Source: Methyloversatilis sp. (lineage in GTDB: Bacteria; Pseudomonadota; Gammaproteobacteria; Burkholderiales; Rhodocyclaceae). Taken from it: DNA of 33,711 nt. The stretch is from assembly GCA_016791045.1 (NCBI GenBank), contig JAEUNO010000002.1, forward strand, positions 1 through 33,711. The letters are read 5' to 3'. The translations under genes and the position numbers were made by a program. The notes under the pieces were generated by a model. That model did no database searches, had not been told where the DNA came from, and saw only the letters and a program-made list of their open reading frames with translations. How positions within the stretch are numbered: the first letter of the stretch is position 1; the number at the start of each line of letters is the position of its first letter. This document shows positions 8,565-17,235 of this stretch, piece after piece.

Positions 8565-9350
8565 ATGCGCCTGCGCGCCGCGTCGCGGGCGACCGGATGG
8601 CTGCTTGCGCTGACGCTGTGCTTCGGAGCGCTGCCGGCGGCAGCGTCCGACGATGTGTGGCCGCGCGTGCGTGCGGCCTTGTTCGGCGAGCGCCCGTTCG
8701 CGCTCGACGAATCCGTGCTGGCGCTCGACGCCCCAGACCGGGCGGAGGATGCCGCGATGGTTCCGATTGCGCTGCGCGTGGGTCCGGCCGGCGCGACGCT
8801 GCGCACGCTGTGGCTGATCATCGATGGCAACCCGTCGCCGCTGGCGGGCCGCTTCACGCTGCATGACGCCATCGTCGGCGGCATCGAAACCCGGGTGCGC
8901 ATCGAGCGTTACACCCCGGTGCGGGCGATCGGCGAAACCACCGATGGCCACCTGTACATGGCGGAGCACTTCGTGCGCGCTGCCGGCGGCTGTTCGGTAC
9001 CGATCGGTCCTGCCGACGACGGTGCCGTGGCGCTGGGCAACATGCGGATGCGCCGTGTCGCGCGGGCGGACGGCCAGGACAAGGTCGAACTGCGCATCCG
9101 CCATCCCAACCATTCGGGTCTGGAAGTCGATCTGGACAGCCGCGGCTACATCGCCGCCGACTACGTACGCGAGGTCAGCGTGCAGCAGGACGGCCGTCCG
9201 CTGCTCGAGGCGGCGCTCGACATTTCGATCAGCCGCAATCCCTATCTGCGCTTCGGCGTCGCGTCCGGCGCGCGCGACATCGAAGTGCGCGTCACCGACA
9301 GCCACGACCGGCAGTTCGCAGCGCGCCTGCCACCCGGGCGCGCGCCGTGA
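8565..9350 (+). CDS. Quinoprotein dehydrogenase-associated SoxYZ-like carrier
   Basis: This 261-residue exported protein has a signal peptide (about residues 1-26, LALTLCFGALPAAAS) and the SoxY-then-SoxZ domain order of the carrier family found beside PQQ dehydrogenases. N-terminal features are DAPDRAEDAAMVPIALRVG, the hinge FVRAAGGCSVPIG with one conserved-looking Cys, and the SoxZ-like C-terminus IRHPNHSGLEVDLDSRG. SoxYZ proper carries sulfur intermediates on a C-terminal GGCGG arm, which is absent here, so sulfur chemistry should not be assumed. It starts directly after the mxaD stop and overlaps the next gene by four bases (GTGA), so it is part of the methanol-oxidation transcript. It may correspond to a later mxa letter (for example mxaE), which I cannot confirm. 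Confidence 0.85.
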   Translation: MRLRAASRATGWLLALTLCFGALPAAASDDVWPRVRAALFGERPFALDESVLALDAPDRAEDAAMVPIALRVGPAGATLRTLWLIIDGNPSPLAGRFTLHDAIVGGIETRVRIERYTPVRAIGETTDGHLYMAEHFVRAAGGCSVPIGPADDGAVALGNMRMRRVARADGQDKVELRIRHPNHSGLEVDLDSRGYIAADYVREVSVQQDGRPLLEAALDISISRNPYLRFGVASGARDIEVRVTDSHDRQFAARLPPGRAP

Positions 9351-10339
9351 GCCCGATCGTCGGGTTCTTCATCGCAGCGCTGGCGCTGTGCGGCGCGGCG
9401 TCGCCTGCCGTCGCCGCCCCGTCGGCTGCGGTGATGATGCAGTTGTCGCGCGTCGTGCTGAAGGTGTCGGCGCTGGGCGACGACGAGCAGTTTTCCGTCG
9501 GCTCGGCGGTGGTGATCGGGCCCGACACCGCGCTGACCAACTGCCACGTCACCCGGCACGCCCACACCATCGTGCTGTCGCGCGGACTGGCCCGCCACGC
9601 GGTCGTCGGCGAGCGCGCCGACACCTCGCGCGACCTGTGCCTGCTGCGCACCGCCGAAGCCCTGCCCTACCCTGCAGCCGAACTGCGGCCAGCCGGCACG
9701 CTGGTCCCGGGCGAGCGCGTGATCGCACACGGCTACTCCGGCGGCATGGAGCCGCAGTTCGCGCGCGGCGTCGTACTCGACCTGCACGGCGCCAGCGGCA
9801 GCCACATCATCCAGACCACGGCCGGGTTCAAGCAGGGCGCGAGCGGCGGCGGACTGTTCGACGAAGCCGGACGGCTCGTCGGCCTGACAACCTTCCTGAC
9901 CTCTGCGCAGCGCACCGAATACTTCGCGGTGCCGGCCGACTGGGCTGACCGGCTTCGCGAACGACCGGAACTGCCGCCGAAACCGCTGACCGGCGACGCC
10001 TTCTGGGCTCAGCCGGCCGACCGCCAGCCGCATTTCATGCGTCTGCTCGAGCCGCTGGCCCGGGCAGACTGGCCCCGCGTGATGCAACTGACCGACACCT
10101 GGATGCAGGAGGAACCGCACGTTGCAGCGGCAGCGCTGATGTGCGCGCGTGCGGCGCACGCGCTGCAGCAGACCGAACGCAGCGCGCGCTGCATCGATCG
10201 GGCGATCGAGATGGCTGGCAAGGACGAAATCGAGCTGCGGCGGATCGCCGGCTGGGCGCTCGAAGCCGGGCGAGAGGAAGCGCGGCTTGCCGCAGTCACG
10301 GCACTCGCTCGGCTGGGGGCGTCGCTACCTGCAAACTGA
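9347..10339 (+). CDS. Exported trypsin-like serine protease with helical C-terminus
   Basis: This 330-residue protein starts with GTG overlapping the previous stop. A signal peptide (FFIAALALCGAASPAVA) precedes a chymotrypsin-fold domain with the full triad: His in ALTNCHVT, Asp in SRDLCLLR, Ser in GASGGGLFD. The last 120 or so residues are helical and TPR-like (MCARAAHALQQTERSARCIDRAIEMAG). Translational coupling to the SoxYZ-like gene suggests a role in processing or quality control of periplasmic methanol dehydrogenase components; this is inference. I do not recognise a specific gene name; mxaH is a possibility I cannot test here. Confidence 0.8.
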   Translation: MSPIVGFFIAALALCGAASPAVAAPSAAVMMQLSRVVLKVSALGDDEQFSVGSAVVIGPDTALTNCHVTRHAHTIVLSRGLARHAVVGERADTSRDLCLLRTAEALPYPAAELRPAGTLVPGERVIAHGYSGGMEPQFARGVVLDLHGASGSHIIQTTAGFKQGASGGGLFDEAGRLVGLTTFLTSAQRTEYFAVPADWADRLRERPELPPKPLTGDAFWAQPADRQPHFMRLLEPLARADWPRVMQLTDTWMQEEPHVAAAALMCARAAHALQQTERSARCIDRAIEMAGKDEIELRRIAGWALEAGREEARLAAVTALARLGASLPAN

Positions 10340-10491
10340 GACTTGCCGACGAGCAGCGTGCCGCATGACACCACAAGACAGACACGGCAGGCCGGACGGG
10401 ATTTACTCACCGGGTTTCCGGGCTGTCCTCGCCGCGCTGTCTGTCGTCCATCGCCGATAGTGCAGCCGGTCCAATTCAATTTATTTGCCTC

Positions 10492-11283
10492 ATGTCCTTC
10501 TGCCTTCGCCGCCTGATTACCGCCAGCGCACTGCTGCCACTGTTTGCCGGCACGACATCACTGCACGCGTCCGACGTGGTCGCCACCGTCAATGGCCGGG
10601 TGATTCCGCGCGCCCAGCTCGATTTCATCATCAAGGAACAGGTCCGTCAGGGGCGCCCGGCAACACCCGAACTGTCCGGCAAGGCGCGCGACGAGGTGAT
10701 CAGCCGCGAAGTGCTGGCGCAGGAAGCCGAACGCAAGCTCGGGCAGAGCGAGGCGCTGAAGACGCGTCTCGAATTCATGCGTCAGCAGGCGCTGATCAAC
10801 GCGCTGCGCGAAGACTTCTTCCTGACCACGCGGCCGACCGACTCCGAACTGCGCAGCCTGTACGACGGCATGGCGACGCAGGTCGGCGAGCGCGACTACC
10901 GGGTGAGTCACATCGTGGTCGAGCAGGAAGCACAGGCGAAGGCATTGATCGATCAGCTCAAGCGGGGCGCCCGCTTCGAGGAACTTGCTCGGACACAGTC
11001 GAAGGATCGCGACAGCGGCCCCTCGGGCGGCCTGCTCGACTGGACGCCGGAAGGCGCCTTCTCGCCCGAATTCGCTGCCGCGCTGCCGACCCTCACGCGC
11101 GGCAAGGTCGCCGCGCAGCCGGTGAAAAGCAGCGCCGGCTGGCACGTCGTGAAACTCGAGGACGTGCGGCCGGCGCAGCGGCCGAAGTTCGAAGACCTGC
11201 AGCCGCGACTCGCCGAATCGCTGATCGAACAGAAGTGGCGGGCCTACCTGAACGACGTGCGCGCCCGCGCGGTCGTGAAATGA
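10492..11283 (+). CDS. Exported parvulin-type peptidyl-prolyl isomerase
   Basis: This 263-residue PpiC/PrsA-like foldase has a signal peptide (LITASALLPLFAGTTSLHAS), an N-terminal chaperone region (VVATVNGRVIPRAQLDFIIKEQ) and a parvulin domain around residues 135-230 (YRVSHIVV; FEELARTQSKDRDSGPSGG; LLDWTPEGAFSPEF; GWHVVKLEDV). It acts in the periplasm on prolyl bonds of folding proteins. It is separated from the protease by 152 bases containing no gene, so it may have its own promoter. It overlaps the next gene (ATGA). Proximity suggests help in folding exported methanol dehydrogenase parts, but a general role is equally possible. Confidence 0.88.
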   Translation: MSFCLRRLITASALLPLFAGTTSLHASDVVATVNGRVIPRAQLDFIIKEQVRQGRPATPELSGKARDEVISREVLAQEAERKLGQSEALKTRLEFMRQQALINALREDFFLTTRPTDSELRSLYDGMATQVGERDYRVSHIVVEQEAQAKALIDQLKRGARFEELARTQSKDRDSGPSGGLLDWTPEGAFSPEFAAALPTLTRGKVAAQPVKSSAGWHVVKLEDVRPAQRPKFEDLQPRLAESLIEQKWRAYLNDVRARAVVK

Positions 11284-11636
11284 GGCCCGCCGCCCGTGTC
11301 GTTCTGGTCGGTGCCACCTGCCTGGCCCTGCCGGCAGTCGCCGATGAAGAAAGGTCTGCTGCCGAGGCGCGCGCGGCCGTCGAATGGGTCGAAGAAGCCG
11401 ACGCGCAATGCGTCATGCAGGATGGCGTGCTGATCGGTGTGCGCAACCGCGACCGGCAGCGCCCGCTGCGCGTCTGGATCGAGCGCTGGTACCTCGACGT
11501 GCGCACGGCCGACCGCGGCCGTCACGACCTGCCACCCGACGGCACGATCACCCCGCTCGGCTGTTCGGAAACGCGCCAGGGCGCGCAACGCTGGACGCTG
11601 CACGACGCCCGCTTCGTGGCGCCGGACAGCCGGTGA
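11280..11636 (+). CDS. Small exported protein of unknown function
   Basis: This 118-residue protein starts at ATG 11280, overlapping the prolyl isomerase stop by four bases, with an apparent signal peptide (VVLVGATCLALPAVADEE). The mature part is polar and aromatic (VWIERWYLDVRTADRGRHDLPP) with two cysteines (AQCVMQDG and LGCSETRQG) that could form a disulfide. I recognise no family. The frame is open far upstream, but that part is a shadow of the isomerase gene. Coupling to a foldase and a second exported orphan suggests a periplasmic function. Confidence 0.65.
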   Translation: MRPAARVVLVGATCLALPAVADEERSAAEARAAVEWVEEADAQCVMQDGVLIGVRNRDRQRPLRVWIERWYLDVRTADRGRHDLPPDGTITPLGCSETRQGAQRWTLHDARFVAPDSR

Positions 11637-11643
11637 CCGGGTG

Positions 11644-12069
11644 ATGGAAAAACGTCTTTGCGCCATGGCGCTGCTGCTGGGCATCGCGGCCAATGCGGTG
11701 GCGGCCGATGACGTCGGACGCACTTATGTGCGCGCCGGCAGCGATACGCTGATCCGCGCCTGTACGCAGAACGGTCACACGCTGAGCATTCTGGCGCGAC
11801 CGGGTGTTGCGGTGCCGGCGGGCGGCAGCGCGCCGGCCAGCCTGCCGGTCGAACCCTTCATGCATGGGCTGACGGTGCTGGTCCGGCAGCAGGTTGCACA
11901 GCTGCCGCACGGCGATTTCCTGCGCCCGGACAGCGATGGCACGCGCCACCTCAGCGATGCGGTCGAGGCCTGGATGGCGCGCTTCAATCGCGAGCACGGA
12001 GTGCAACTGGCCTGGGCCATCGCCGATTTCGGCGTCAGCGACCGCCCGCAGGCGGACTGCGCGCGCTGA
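11644..12069 (+). CDS. Small exported protein of unknown function
   Basis: This 141-residue protein begins at ATG 11644, with GTG 11641 as an alternative. Its signal peptide is MEKRLCAMALLLGIAANAVAA. The mature region has two cysteines (IRACTQNGHTL and the C-terminal QADCAR) and a helical stretch (LSDAVEAWMARFNREHGVQLAWA). I recognise no family. It lies seven bases after the preceding orphan and is the last gene of the rightward run, facing purM convergently with only 19 bases between stops. No clear terminator is visible there. Confidence 0.65.
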   Translation: MEKRLCAMALLLGIAANAVAADDVGRTYVRAGSDTLIRACTQNGHTLSILARPGVAVPAGGSAPASLPVEPFMHGLTVLVRQQVAQLPHGDFLRPDSDGTRHLSDAVEAWMARFNREHGVQLAWAIADFGVSDRPQADCAR

Positions 12070-12088
12070 GCCTCGGCGGGCGATCCGC

Positions 12089-13144
12089 TCAGCGGACGAT
12101 GGTCTGCGCCTCGCCGTCACCGCAGCGCGCGATGCGGCCGATGCGATACACGGTCTCTCCGGCACCGGACAGCGATGCCACGGCACGATCGGCGTCCGCC
12201 GCAGCCACGATGACCACCATGCCGATGCCGCAGTTGAACACACGGTACATTTCCTGTTCGGCCACGTTGCCCGCCTCGCGCAGCCAGGCGAACAGCGGCG
12301 GCAGCGTCCAGGACGACGCGTCGATGTGCGCCGACAGCCCTGCCGGCAGCACGCGCGGCACGTTGTCGAGCAGGCCGCCACCGGTGATGTGGGCCATGCC
12401 CTTCACCAGGCCGGGGGCCTCCTGCATCAGCGCCAGCAGCGGCTTGACGTAGATGCGCGTGGGTTCGAGCACGGTATCGCGCAGGCTGCGGCCATGGAAG
12501 TCGGCGTCCAGATCCGGTGCGTCGCGCTCGAGAATCTTGCGCAGCAGCGAATAGCCATTCGAGTGCGCCCCACTGGAGGCCAACCCGAGCACCACGTCGC
12601 CCTCGGCAATGGTTTCGCCGGTGATCAGCGCCGACTTTTCGGCGATGCCGACCGCGAAACCCGCCAGATCGTATTCACCGGCCGGGTACATGCCCGGCAT
12701 TTCGGCGGTTTCGCCGCCGATCAATGCGCAGCCGGCCAGTTCGCAGCCGCGGGCGATGCCGCCGACTACACGCGCCGCGGTATCGACATCGAGCTTGCCG
12801 CAGGCGAAATAATCGAGGAAGAACACCGGTTCGGCGCCCTGCACCAGGATGTCGTTCACGCTCATCGCCACCAGATCCTGACCGACCGTATCGTGACCGT
12901 CGAGCTGGAACGCAAGCCTGAGCTTGGTTCCAACGCCATCGGTGCCGGACACCAGCACCGGTTCCTTGTAGCGCTTCGACACCTCGAACAGCGCACCGAA
13001 GCCGCCGATGCCACCCAGCACCTCGGGCCGCATCGTGCGTTTCGCCAGCGGCTTGATGCGCTCGACCAGCGCATCACCGGCATCGATATCCACACCGGCA
13101 GCGGCGTAGCTCAGGGGGGGGCGGGAATCCTTGGAAGCTGTCAT
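12089..13144 (-). CDS. purM: Phosphoribosylformylglycinamidine cyclo-ligase PurM
   Basis: This 351-residue AIR synthetase catalyses the ATP-dependent ring closure of FGAM to AIR in purine synthesis. Signatures include [23 protein letters not shown] at the N-terminus, [14 protein letters not shown] (the glycine-rich substrate loop), [38 protein letters not shown] and [16 protein letters not shown]. The start at 13144 gives the usual family length; the open frame upstream has no such character. It is divergent from the permease gene across 185 bases, which must carry both promoters. This is a housekeeping gene with an ordinary sequence. Confidence 0.97.
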   Translation of the reverse strand: MTASKDSRPPLSYAAAGVDIDAGDALVERIKPLAKRTMRPEVLGGIGGFGALFEVSKRYKEPVLVSGTDGVGTKLRLAFQLDGHDTVGQDLVAMSVNDILVQGAEPVFFLDYFACGKLDVDTAARVVGGIARGCELAGCALIGGETAEMPGMYPAGEYDLAGFAVGIAEKSALITGETIAEGDVVLGLASSGAHSNGYSLLRKILERDAPDLDADFHGRSLRDTVLEPTRIYVKPLLALMQEAPGLVKGMAHITGGGLLDNVPRVLPAGLSAHIDASSWTLPPLFAWLREAGNVAEQEMYRVFNCGIGMVVIVAAADADRAVASLSGAGETVYRIGRIARCGDGEAQTIVR

Positions 13145-13329
13145 GACATGCGGGGCGCACAGCGCCGGAAAAGATGAGGACGGGACGGGACGCAAAGCGA
13201 AACTTGCTACACTCGTGGCCGATTTCGTCGCGAATCGAAAGTTGTATCGTAAGTTTTTTCGACAGCGTTCGTTCCGCGTCGGCGCACGCTCTTCAAGGGT
13301 GCGCATTCTACCCCTGACCGCACCACCTC

Positions 13330-14415
13330 ATGACCTCTCCTGGCATCGACCGCAAACAAACCCTGCTGTGGGCCGGCGTAGGCCTGTCCATCGTGGCGCT
13401 GCTTTGGCTGCTCGGCCCGGTACTGTCGCCCTTCATGCTGGGCCTCGTGCTGGCCTACATCTTCGAACCGCTGGTCGAGCGGCTGTGCCGGCGCGGCATG
13501 CCGCGCACGCTGGCCGTGGTGCTGGTCATCCTGTTCGTGATCGGTCTGGTGATCGGCCTCATCCTCATCCTCATCCCGGTCATCCAGCAGGAAGTTCGCA
13601 CGCTGGTCGAGCGCCTGCCCAGCTACCTGACGGCTGCGCATGACCAGCTGGTACCCTGGGTGAAGGAACATCTGGGCATCACGCTTCAACTCGACGTGAA
13701 CAGCCTGCGCAGCTTCATCACGAAGAACTGGACGAGCGCGCAGGACTTCGTGATGGTGGCGCTCGAATACGTGACCAGCCAGGGCGCGGTCATCGTCGGG
13801 GTGATCGCCAACGTACTGCTGACGCCGGTCGTCATGTTCTACCTGATGCGCGACTGGTACGGCCTGCGCGAGCGTGTCAGCAGCTTCATCCCTCGCCCGT
13901 GGCTTGACCGCACGTTGCGGATGGCCGACGAAATCGATGTCGTGCTGGCCGAATTCCTGCGCGGCCAGCTGTCGGTGATGGCCGCGCTGGCCGCCTTTTA
14001 CTGCATCGGTCTGTGGCTGGCCGGCGTCGACTACGCGCTGCCACTCGGTTTGCTGTCGGGCCTGCTCGGCTTCATTCCCTACGTCGGCTTCTCGACCGGA
14101 CTGCTGCTGTCGCTGCTGGTGGCCACCCTGCAGTTCCAGGGCTGGCCGCCGGTGATCGGCGTGGCCATCGTGTATGGCGTGGGCCAGGTGCTGGAAAGCT
14201 TCCTGCTGACGCCCTGGCTGGTCGGCGAACGCATCGGCCTGCACCCGCTGGCCGTCATCTTCGCGCTGATGGCCTTCGGCCAGTTGTTCGGCTTCGTCGG
14301 CGTACTGGTGGCGCTGCCGGCATCGGCTGCGCTGCTGGTCGGTCTGCGCGAGGTGCGCCGGCACTATCTGGCCAGCCAGCTTTACCAGGGCGACTCGCCG
14401 AAAATCATCGAGTGA
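13330..14415 (+). CDS. AI-2E family (PerM-type) transporter
   Basis: This 361-residue polytopic inner-membrane protein belongs to the AI-2E exporter/PerM superfamily. It has paired N-terminal helices (LSIVALLWLLGPVLSPFMLGLVLAYIFEPLVERL; LAVVLVILFVIGLVIGLILILIPVI), a soluble amphipathic middle region (VRTLVERLPSYLTAAHDQLVPWVKEHLG), and C-terminal helices with the family motif GLLGFIPYVGFSTG, then PWLVGERIGLHPLAVIFALMAFGQLFGFVGV. Substrate is unknown; autoinducer export should not be assumed from the family name. It overlaps hda by one base (TGATG), as in many betaproteobacteria. Confidence 0.92.
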   Translation: MTSPGIDRKQTLLWAGVGLSIVALLWLLGPVLSPFMLGLVLAYIFEPLVERLCRRGMPRTLAVVLVILFVIGLVIGLILILIPVIQQEVRTLVERLPSYLTAAHDQLVPWVKEHLGITLQLDVNSLRSFITKNWTSAQDFVMVALEYVTSQGAVIVGVIANVLLTPVVMFYLMRDWYGLRERVSSFIPRPWLDRTLRMADEIDVVLAEFLRGQLSVMAALAAFYCIGLWLAGVDYALPLGLLSGLLGFIPYVGFSTGLLLSLLVATLQFQGWPPVIGVAIVYGVGQVLESFLLTPWLVGERIGLHPLAVIFALMAFGQLFGFVGVLVALPASAALLVGLREVRRHYLASQLYQGDSPKIIE

Positions 14416-15104
14416 TGCGCCAGCTTCTGCTCGACATCCGCCCGATCGCCGCGCCCAGCCTGAACAACTTCGTCGCCGGGGCCAATCGCGAACTGCTGGC
14501 CCGGCTGCGCAGCACGGCCGCCGGCGAACCGGGGCCATCCATCTATCTGTGGGGCGAAACCGGCAGCGGACGCACCCATCTGCTGCGCGCACTGGCCGCC
14601 GAAGCCTCGGCACGCGGTCTGTACCTCGATGCCGACCAGGTGAACAACACCGCAGCCGACACGCTGATTGCCGCACTGCAGGCCACCCGCGCCGGCGTGT
14701 GGCTGTTCGACGACATCCGGCTGCTGGAGCCGCTTGCGCAGGGCGCGCTGTTCCGGGCGATCAACCTGGCCGCCGCGCGCGGCATCACCGTGGTAGCCGC
14801 AGCCGACGACGCGCCGCGCGATTTGCCACTGCGCGAAGACCTGCGCACCCGTATCGGCCAGATGCTGGCCTTCCGCATCCAGCCGCTGCAGGATGAGGAG
14901 CGCCTCGAACTCCTGCAGGCGCATGCCGCGGCACGCGGCATGAAAGTCGATGTCGACGTATTCGATTACCTGATGCGCCACGGCCGACGCGACATCCGCT
15001 CGCTGCTGGGCATCCTCGATCTGCTGGACGAACATTCGCTGACCCGCCAGCGGCCGGTGACCTTGCCGCTGCTGCGCGAAATCATGCAGACCCGACTTCT
15101 CTGA
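14415..15104 (+). CDS. hda: DnaA regulatory inactivator Hda
   Basis: This 229-residue DnaA-related AAA+ protein stimulates hydrolysis of DnaA-bound ATP after initiation, with the sliding clamp. The start at 14415 overlaps the permease stop and gives an N-terminus, MRQLLLDIRPIAAPSLNNFVAG, containing a QLLLDI clamp-binding-like segment. The P-loop region reads WGETGSGRTHLLRAL, with Arg in place of the usual Lys of GKT/GRT, a substitution common in Hda. Walker B is VWLFDDIRLL. The sensor region is LREDLRTRIGQMLAFRIQPL, and the C-terminus (HGRRDIRSLLGILDLLDEHSL) is DnaA-like. The long upstream frame is a shadow of the permease. Confidence 0.93.
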   Translation: MRQLLLDIRPIAAPSLNNFVAGANRELLARLRSTAAGEPGPSIYLWGETGSGRTHLLRALAAEASARGLYLDADQVNNTAADTLIAALQATRAGVWLFDDIRLLEPLAQGALFRAINLAAARGITVVAAADDAPRDLPLREDLRTRIGQMLAFRIQPLQDEERLELLQAHAAARGMKVDVDVFDYLMRHGRRDIRSLLGILDLLDEHSLTRQRPVTLPLLREIMQTRLL

Positions 15105-15119
15105 ACCGGACCTACCGCC

Positions 15120-15821
15120 ATGGAACTGGTGCTATTCGACCTCGACAACACGCTGCTCGCCGGAGATTCCGACTTCGAGTGGGCGCAATTCCTGATCTCC
15201 AGAGGCGTGCTCGACCGCGAACTGTACGAAGCGCGCAATGCCACCTTCTTCGAACAGTACAAGGCCGGCACGCTGGACATCCACGAATTCCTTAACTTCC
15301 AGCTGGCCCCGCTGGCACGCCACCGGCGCGCGGAACTCGACGCCTGGCACGCGGAATTCATGGCGCAGCAGATTCGCCCGCGCCTGACCGACGGCGCACG
15401 CGGCCTGGTCAACGGACATCTCGAAACCGGAGCGCTGTGCGCCATCGTCACCGCGACGAACAGCTTCATCACCGGGCCGATCGCACGTGAGCTCGACATC
15501 CCGCATCTGATCGCCACCGTTCCGGCGCAGGTGAATGGCGAATTCACCGGCCAGCCGCGCGGCACGCCGGCCTTCCGCGAAGGCAAGGTCGAACGTGTCG
15601 AACGCTGGCTGGAAGAACTGGGGCTCTACATGGGCAGTTTCCGCCGCACGGCTTTCTACAGCGATTCGCTGAACGACCTGCCGCTGCTGAGCCGGGTCGA
15701 TCACCCGGTCGCCGTCGATCCGGATCCGACACTGGAAGCCCACGCGCGCGCGAAAGGCTGGCAGATCATGCACCTGCATACGGCGGGCGCGACGGATGGC
15801 AGCACCGAAAATGATCACTGA
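15120..15821 (+). CDS. HAD-superfamily subfamily IB hydrolase (SerB-like)
   Basis: This 233-residue cytoplasmic phosphatase carries all HAD motifs: motif I FDLDNTLLAGDSD (nucleophile and acid/base Asp), motif II TATNSF, a lysine near EGKVERVERWL, and motif IV YSDSLNDLPLL. It is of the HAD-IB type, related to phosphoserine phosphatase; the substrate cannot be deduced. It follows hda by 15 bases in the same direction. Its last codons and stop lie inside a 26-bp perfect palindrome. Confidence 0.92.
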   Translation: MELVLFDLDNTLLAGDSDFEWAQFLISRGVLDRELYEARNATFFEQYKAGTLDIHEFLNFQLAPLARHRRAELDAWHAEFMAQQIRPRLTDGARGLVNGHLETGALCAIVTATNSFITGPIARELDIPHLIATVPAQVNGEFTGQPRGTPAFREGKVERVERWLEELGLYMGSFRRTAFYSDSLNDLPLLSRVDHPVAVDPDPTLEAHARAKGWQIMHLHTAGATDGSTENDH

Positions 15822-15838
15822 GTGATCACTCAGTGATC
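15813..15838. promoter_or_regulatory. 26-bp perfect palindrome before the Fur-family gene
   Basis: The sequence GATCACTGAGTGA is followed immediately by its exact reverse complement, giving a 26-bp perfect palindrome with no spacer. It contains the stop codon of the HAD gene and ends 68 bases before the Fur-family start. No T-run follows, so it is a poor terminator. It could be a repressor operator (possibly autoregulatory) or a cruciform/processing site. A -10-like TATACT lies at 15875-15880. Confidence 0.6.
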
Positions 15839-15906
15839 GCCAGGCGACGCCTGAGCGACTTTCTGCGCCATCGCTATACTGCAGCAGCCACGACCGGATA
15901 ATTGCC

Positions 15907-16338
15907 ATGGAACGCAATACGCGCCAGCGCAGCGCCATACTGGGATCGATCGAAACCGCCGCCCGGCCGCTGTCGCCGGCGGAAATCCATGAGTTGGCGC
16001 GGACCGACATTCCGGCGCTCGGGCTGGCGACCGTCTATCGAAACATCCGCATGCTGATCGAGGATGGGCGCCTGCGCGAAGTCGATCTGCCCGGCGAGCC
16101 GCCGCGCTACGAACTCGCCAATCTGGGGCATCACCATCACTTCAAGTGTCGTCAGTGCGATCGCGTATTCGACATCGCGGAATGTGCCACCGACTGGAAC
16201 CGGCTTGCTCCGGCCGGCTTTTCGGTCGACGCGCATGACGTGACGCTGTTCGGCCGTTGCGACCAGTGCAGCGGTCAACAAAAGGAGGGGGATACCGTGC
16301 CTGCGCACGTGCATCACCCCGGTCATACGCACGACTGA
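15907..16338 (+). CDS. zur: Fur-family transcriptional regulator, probably Zur
   Basis: This 143-residue Fur-superfamily repressor has an N-terminal winged helix (TRQRSAILGSIETAARPLSPAEIHELAR; LGLATVYRNIRMLIEDGRLREV) and a dimerisation domain with HHHHFKCRQCDRVFD and the second cysteine pair GRCDQC, the usual structural zinc site. The histidine-rich tail VPAHVHHPGHTHD is notable. The gene neighbourhood (ZnuD-like receptor, COG0523 GTPase, DUF1826, all3515-like PEP-CTERM proteins) points to zinc sensing, so I call it Zur; the protein sequence alone would not exclude another Fur-family sensor such as PerR. The start at 15907 gives the standard length. Confidence 0.75.
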   Translation: MERNTRQRSAILGSIETAARPLSPAEIHELARTDIPALGLATVYRNIRMLIEDGRLREVDLPGEPPRYELANLGHHHHFKCRQCDRVFDIAECATDWNRLAPAGFSVDAHDVTLFGRCDQCSGQQKEGDTVPAHVHHPGHTHD

Positions 16339-16369
16339 CGGGCCGGCGCGTGCCGCCCCGCCCGCACGA

Positions 16370-17089
16370 TCAGCCCAGCCGAAGGCGGCGCATCACGCCG
16401 ATCAGCCCCAGTCCGGCGGCCAGCATGGCCCAGGTGCCGGGTTCCGGCACCGGTGCCAGCAGCGTACCCACCGCACCTTCGAACACCTCTTCATCCAGAC
16501 CGCTGTTGAACGCCAGATAGAACGGCGTCGAATAGCCCCAGTCGTCCGGCGCACCGATTTCCAGCGTGATCAGATAGGCGGCTGCGGTCGCGGCGCCGTC
16601 ACCGGAAATCGTGAAATCGAGGTGCGCGTGAATGTCGCCTGCACCCGATACCTGGGCGATCGCGCCGACCGGATCGGTCACGCCGGTCGAGCTGAACAGC
16701 GTGTTCGTGCCCAGCACGTCGAGGATCCCCAGCGTCACGCCGGATGCGGCGGTCGACCACGCAGCACCATCCCACGCCTGCAGCACGCCGAGGGCGCGAT
16801 AGCGAATGATGGCGCCGACCGGCAATGCATCGTCTTCCGAAATGAAGCCCGGGTCGTCGGTCGCGAACAGGCCGCCGGCAAAGTCGCGGAAGTCGCCTTC
16901 GTACAGCACGTAACCATTGGCGGCGCGCTCGGCCAGGCCTTCCGGATCGACGACGATGACGCCGCCTGCCACGCCCAGCTCGACATCACCGGCGTGAACA
17001 TGCTGGGCTTGCGCGGCACCGGCGGTCAGCAACAGCGCCGCAGACAGGCCGAGCGCGCGAAAAAGTGGAGCGAGGGACTGCAGATTCAT
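16370..17089 (-). CDS. PEP-CTERM protein, all3515-like (Zur-repressed family)
   Basis: This 239-residue exported protein has a signal peptide ending AGAAQA, mature start QHVHAGDVELGVAGG, a central beta-rich domain (GDFRDFAGGLFATDDPGF; IRYRALGVLQAWDGAAW; HAHLDFTISGDGA), and a C-terminal PEP-CTERM sorting signal: VPEPGTW, hydrophobic helix AMLAAGLGLIGVM, then RRLRLG. PEP-CTERM proteins are processed by exosortase, which is not in this window. It resembles the all3515-type PEP-CTERM proteins linked to Zur in cyanobacteria and proteobacteria. The HVH and HAH motifs are candidate zinc ligands. It is transcribed divergently from the ZnuD-like receptor. The ATG at 17089 is chosen for the clean signal peptide. 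Confidence 0.8.
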   Translation of the reverse strand: MNLQSLAPLFRALGLSAALLLTAGAAQAQHVHAGDVELGVAGGVIVVDPEGLAERAANGYVLYEGDFRDFAGGLFATDDPGFISEDDALPVGAIIRYRALGVLQAWDGAAWSTAASGVTLGILDVLGTNTLFSSTGVTDPVGAIAQVSGAGDIHAHLDFTISGDGAATAAAYLITLEIGAPDDWGYSTPFYLAFNSGLDEEVFEGAVGTLLAPVPEPGTWAMLAAGLGLIGVMRRLRLG

Positions 17090-17177
17090 GACGAAAACTC
17101 CCGGCAAGGATGAAAGGAAAACGGGGCACAGGAGCAGACCGACGCAGTGCTCGACTGCAGTCAGTGCGCGCTCCGAG

Positions 17178-17204
17178 TTGATACCGCGTTATTATTATCA
17201 CAAT
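17178..17204. promoter_or_regulatory. AT-rich operator candidate between divergent zinc genes
   Basis: Between the divergent PEP-CTERM and receptor genes lies an AT-rich patch in otherwise GC-rich DNA. It contains GTTATTATTATCAC at 17188-17201, flanked by TTGATA at 17178. The 14-mer resembles the proteobacterial Zur core GTTATANTATAAC, with a one-base longer centre and imperfect symmetry. I infer a Zur-controlled divergent promoter; the match is not strong enough to be certain. Confidence 0.45.
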
Positions 17205-17235
17205 TTCGTCGCCGCACATCCCCTTCCGCTCCACC

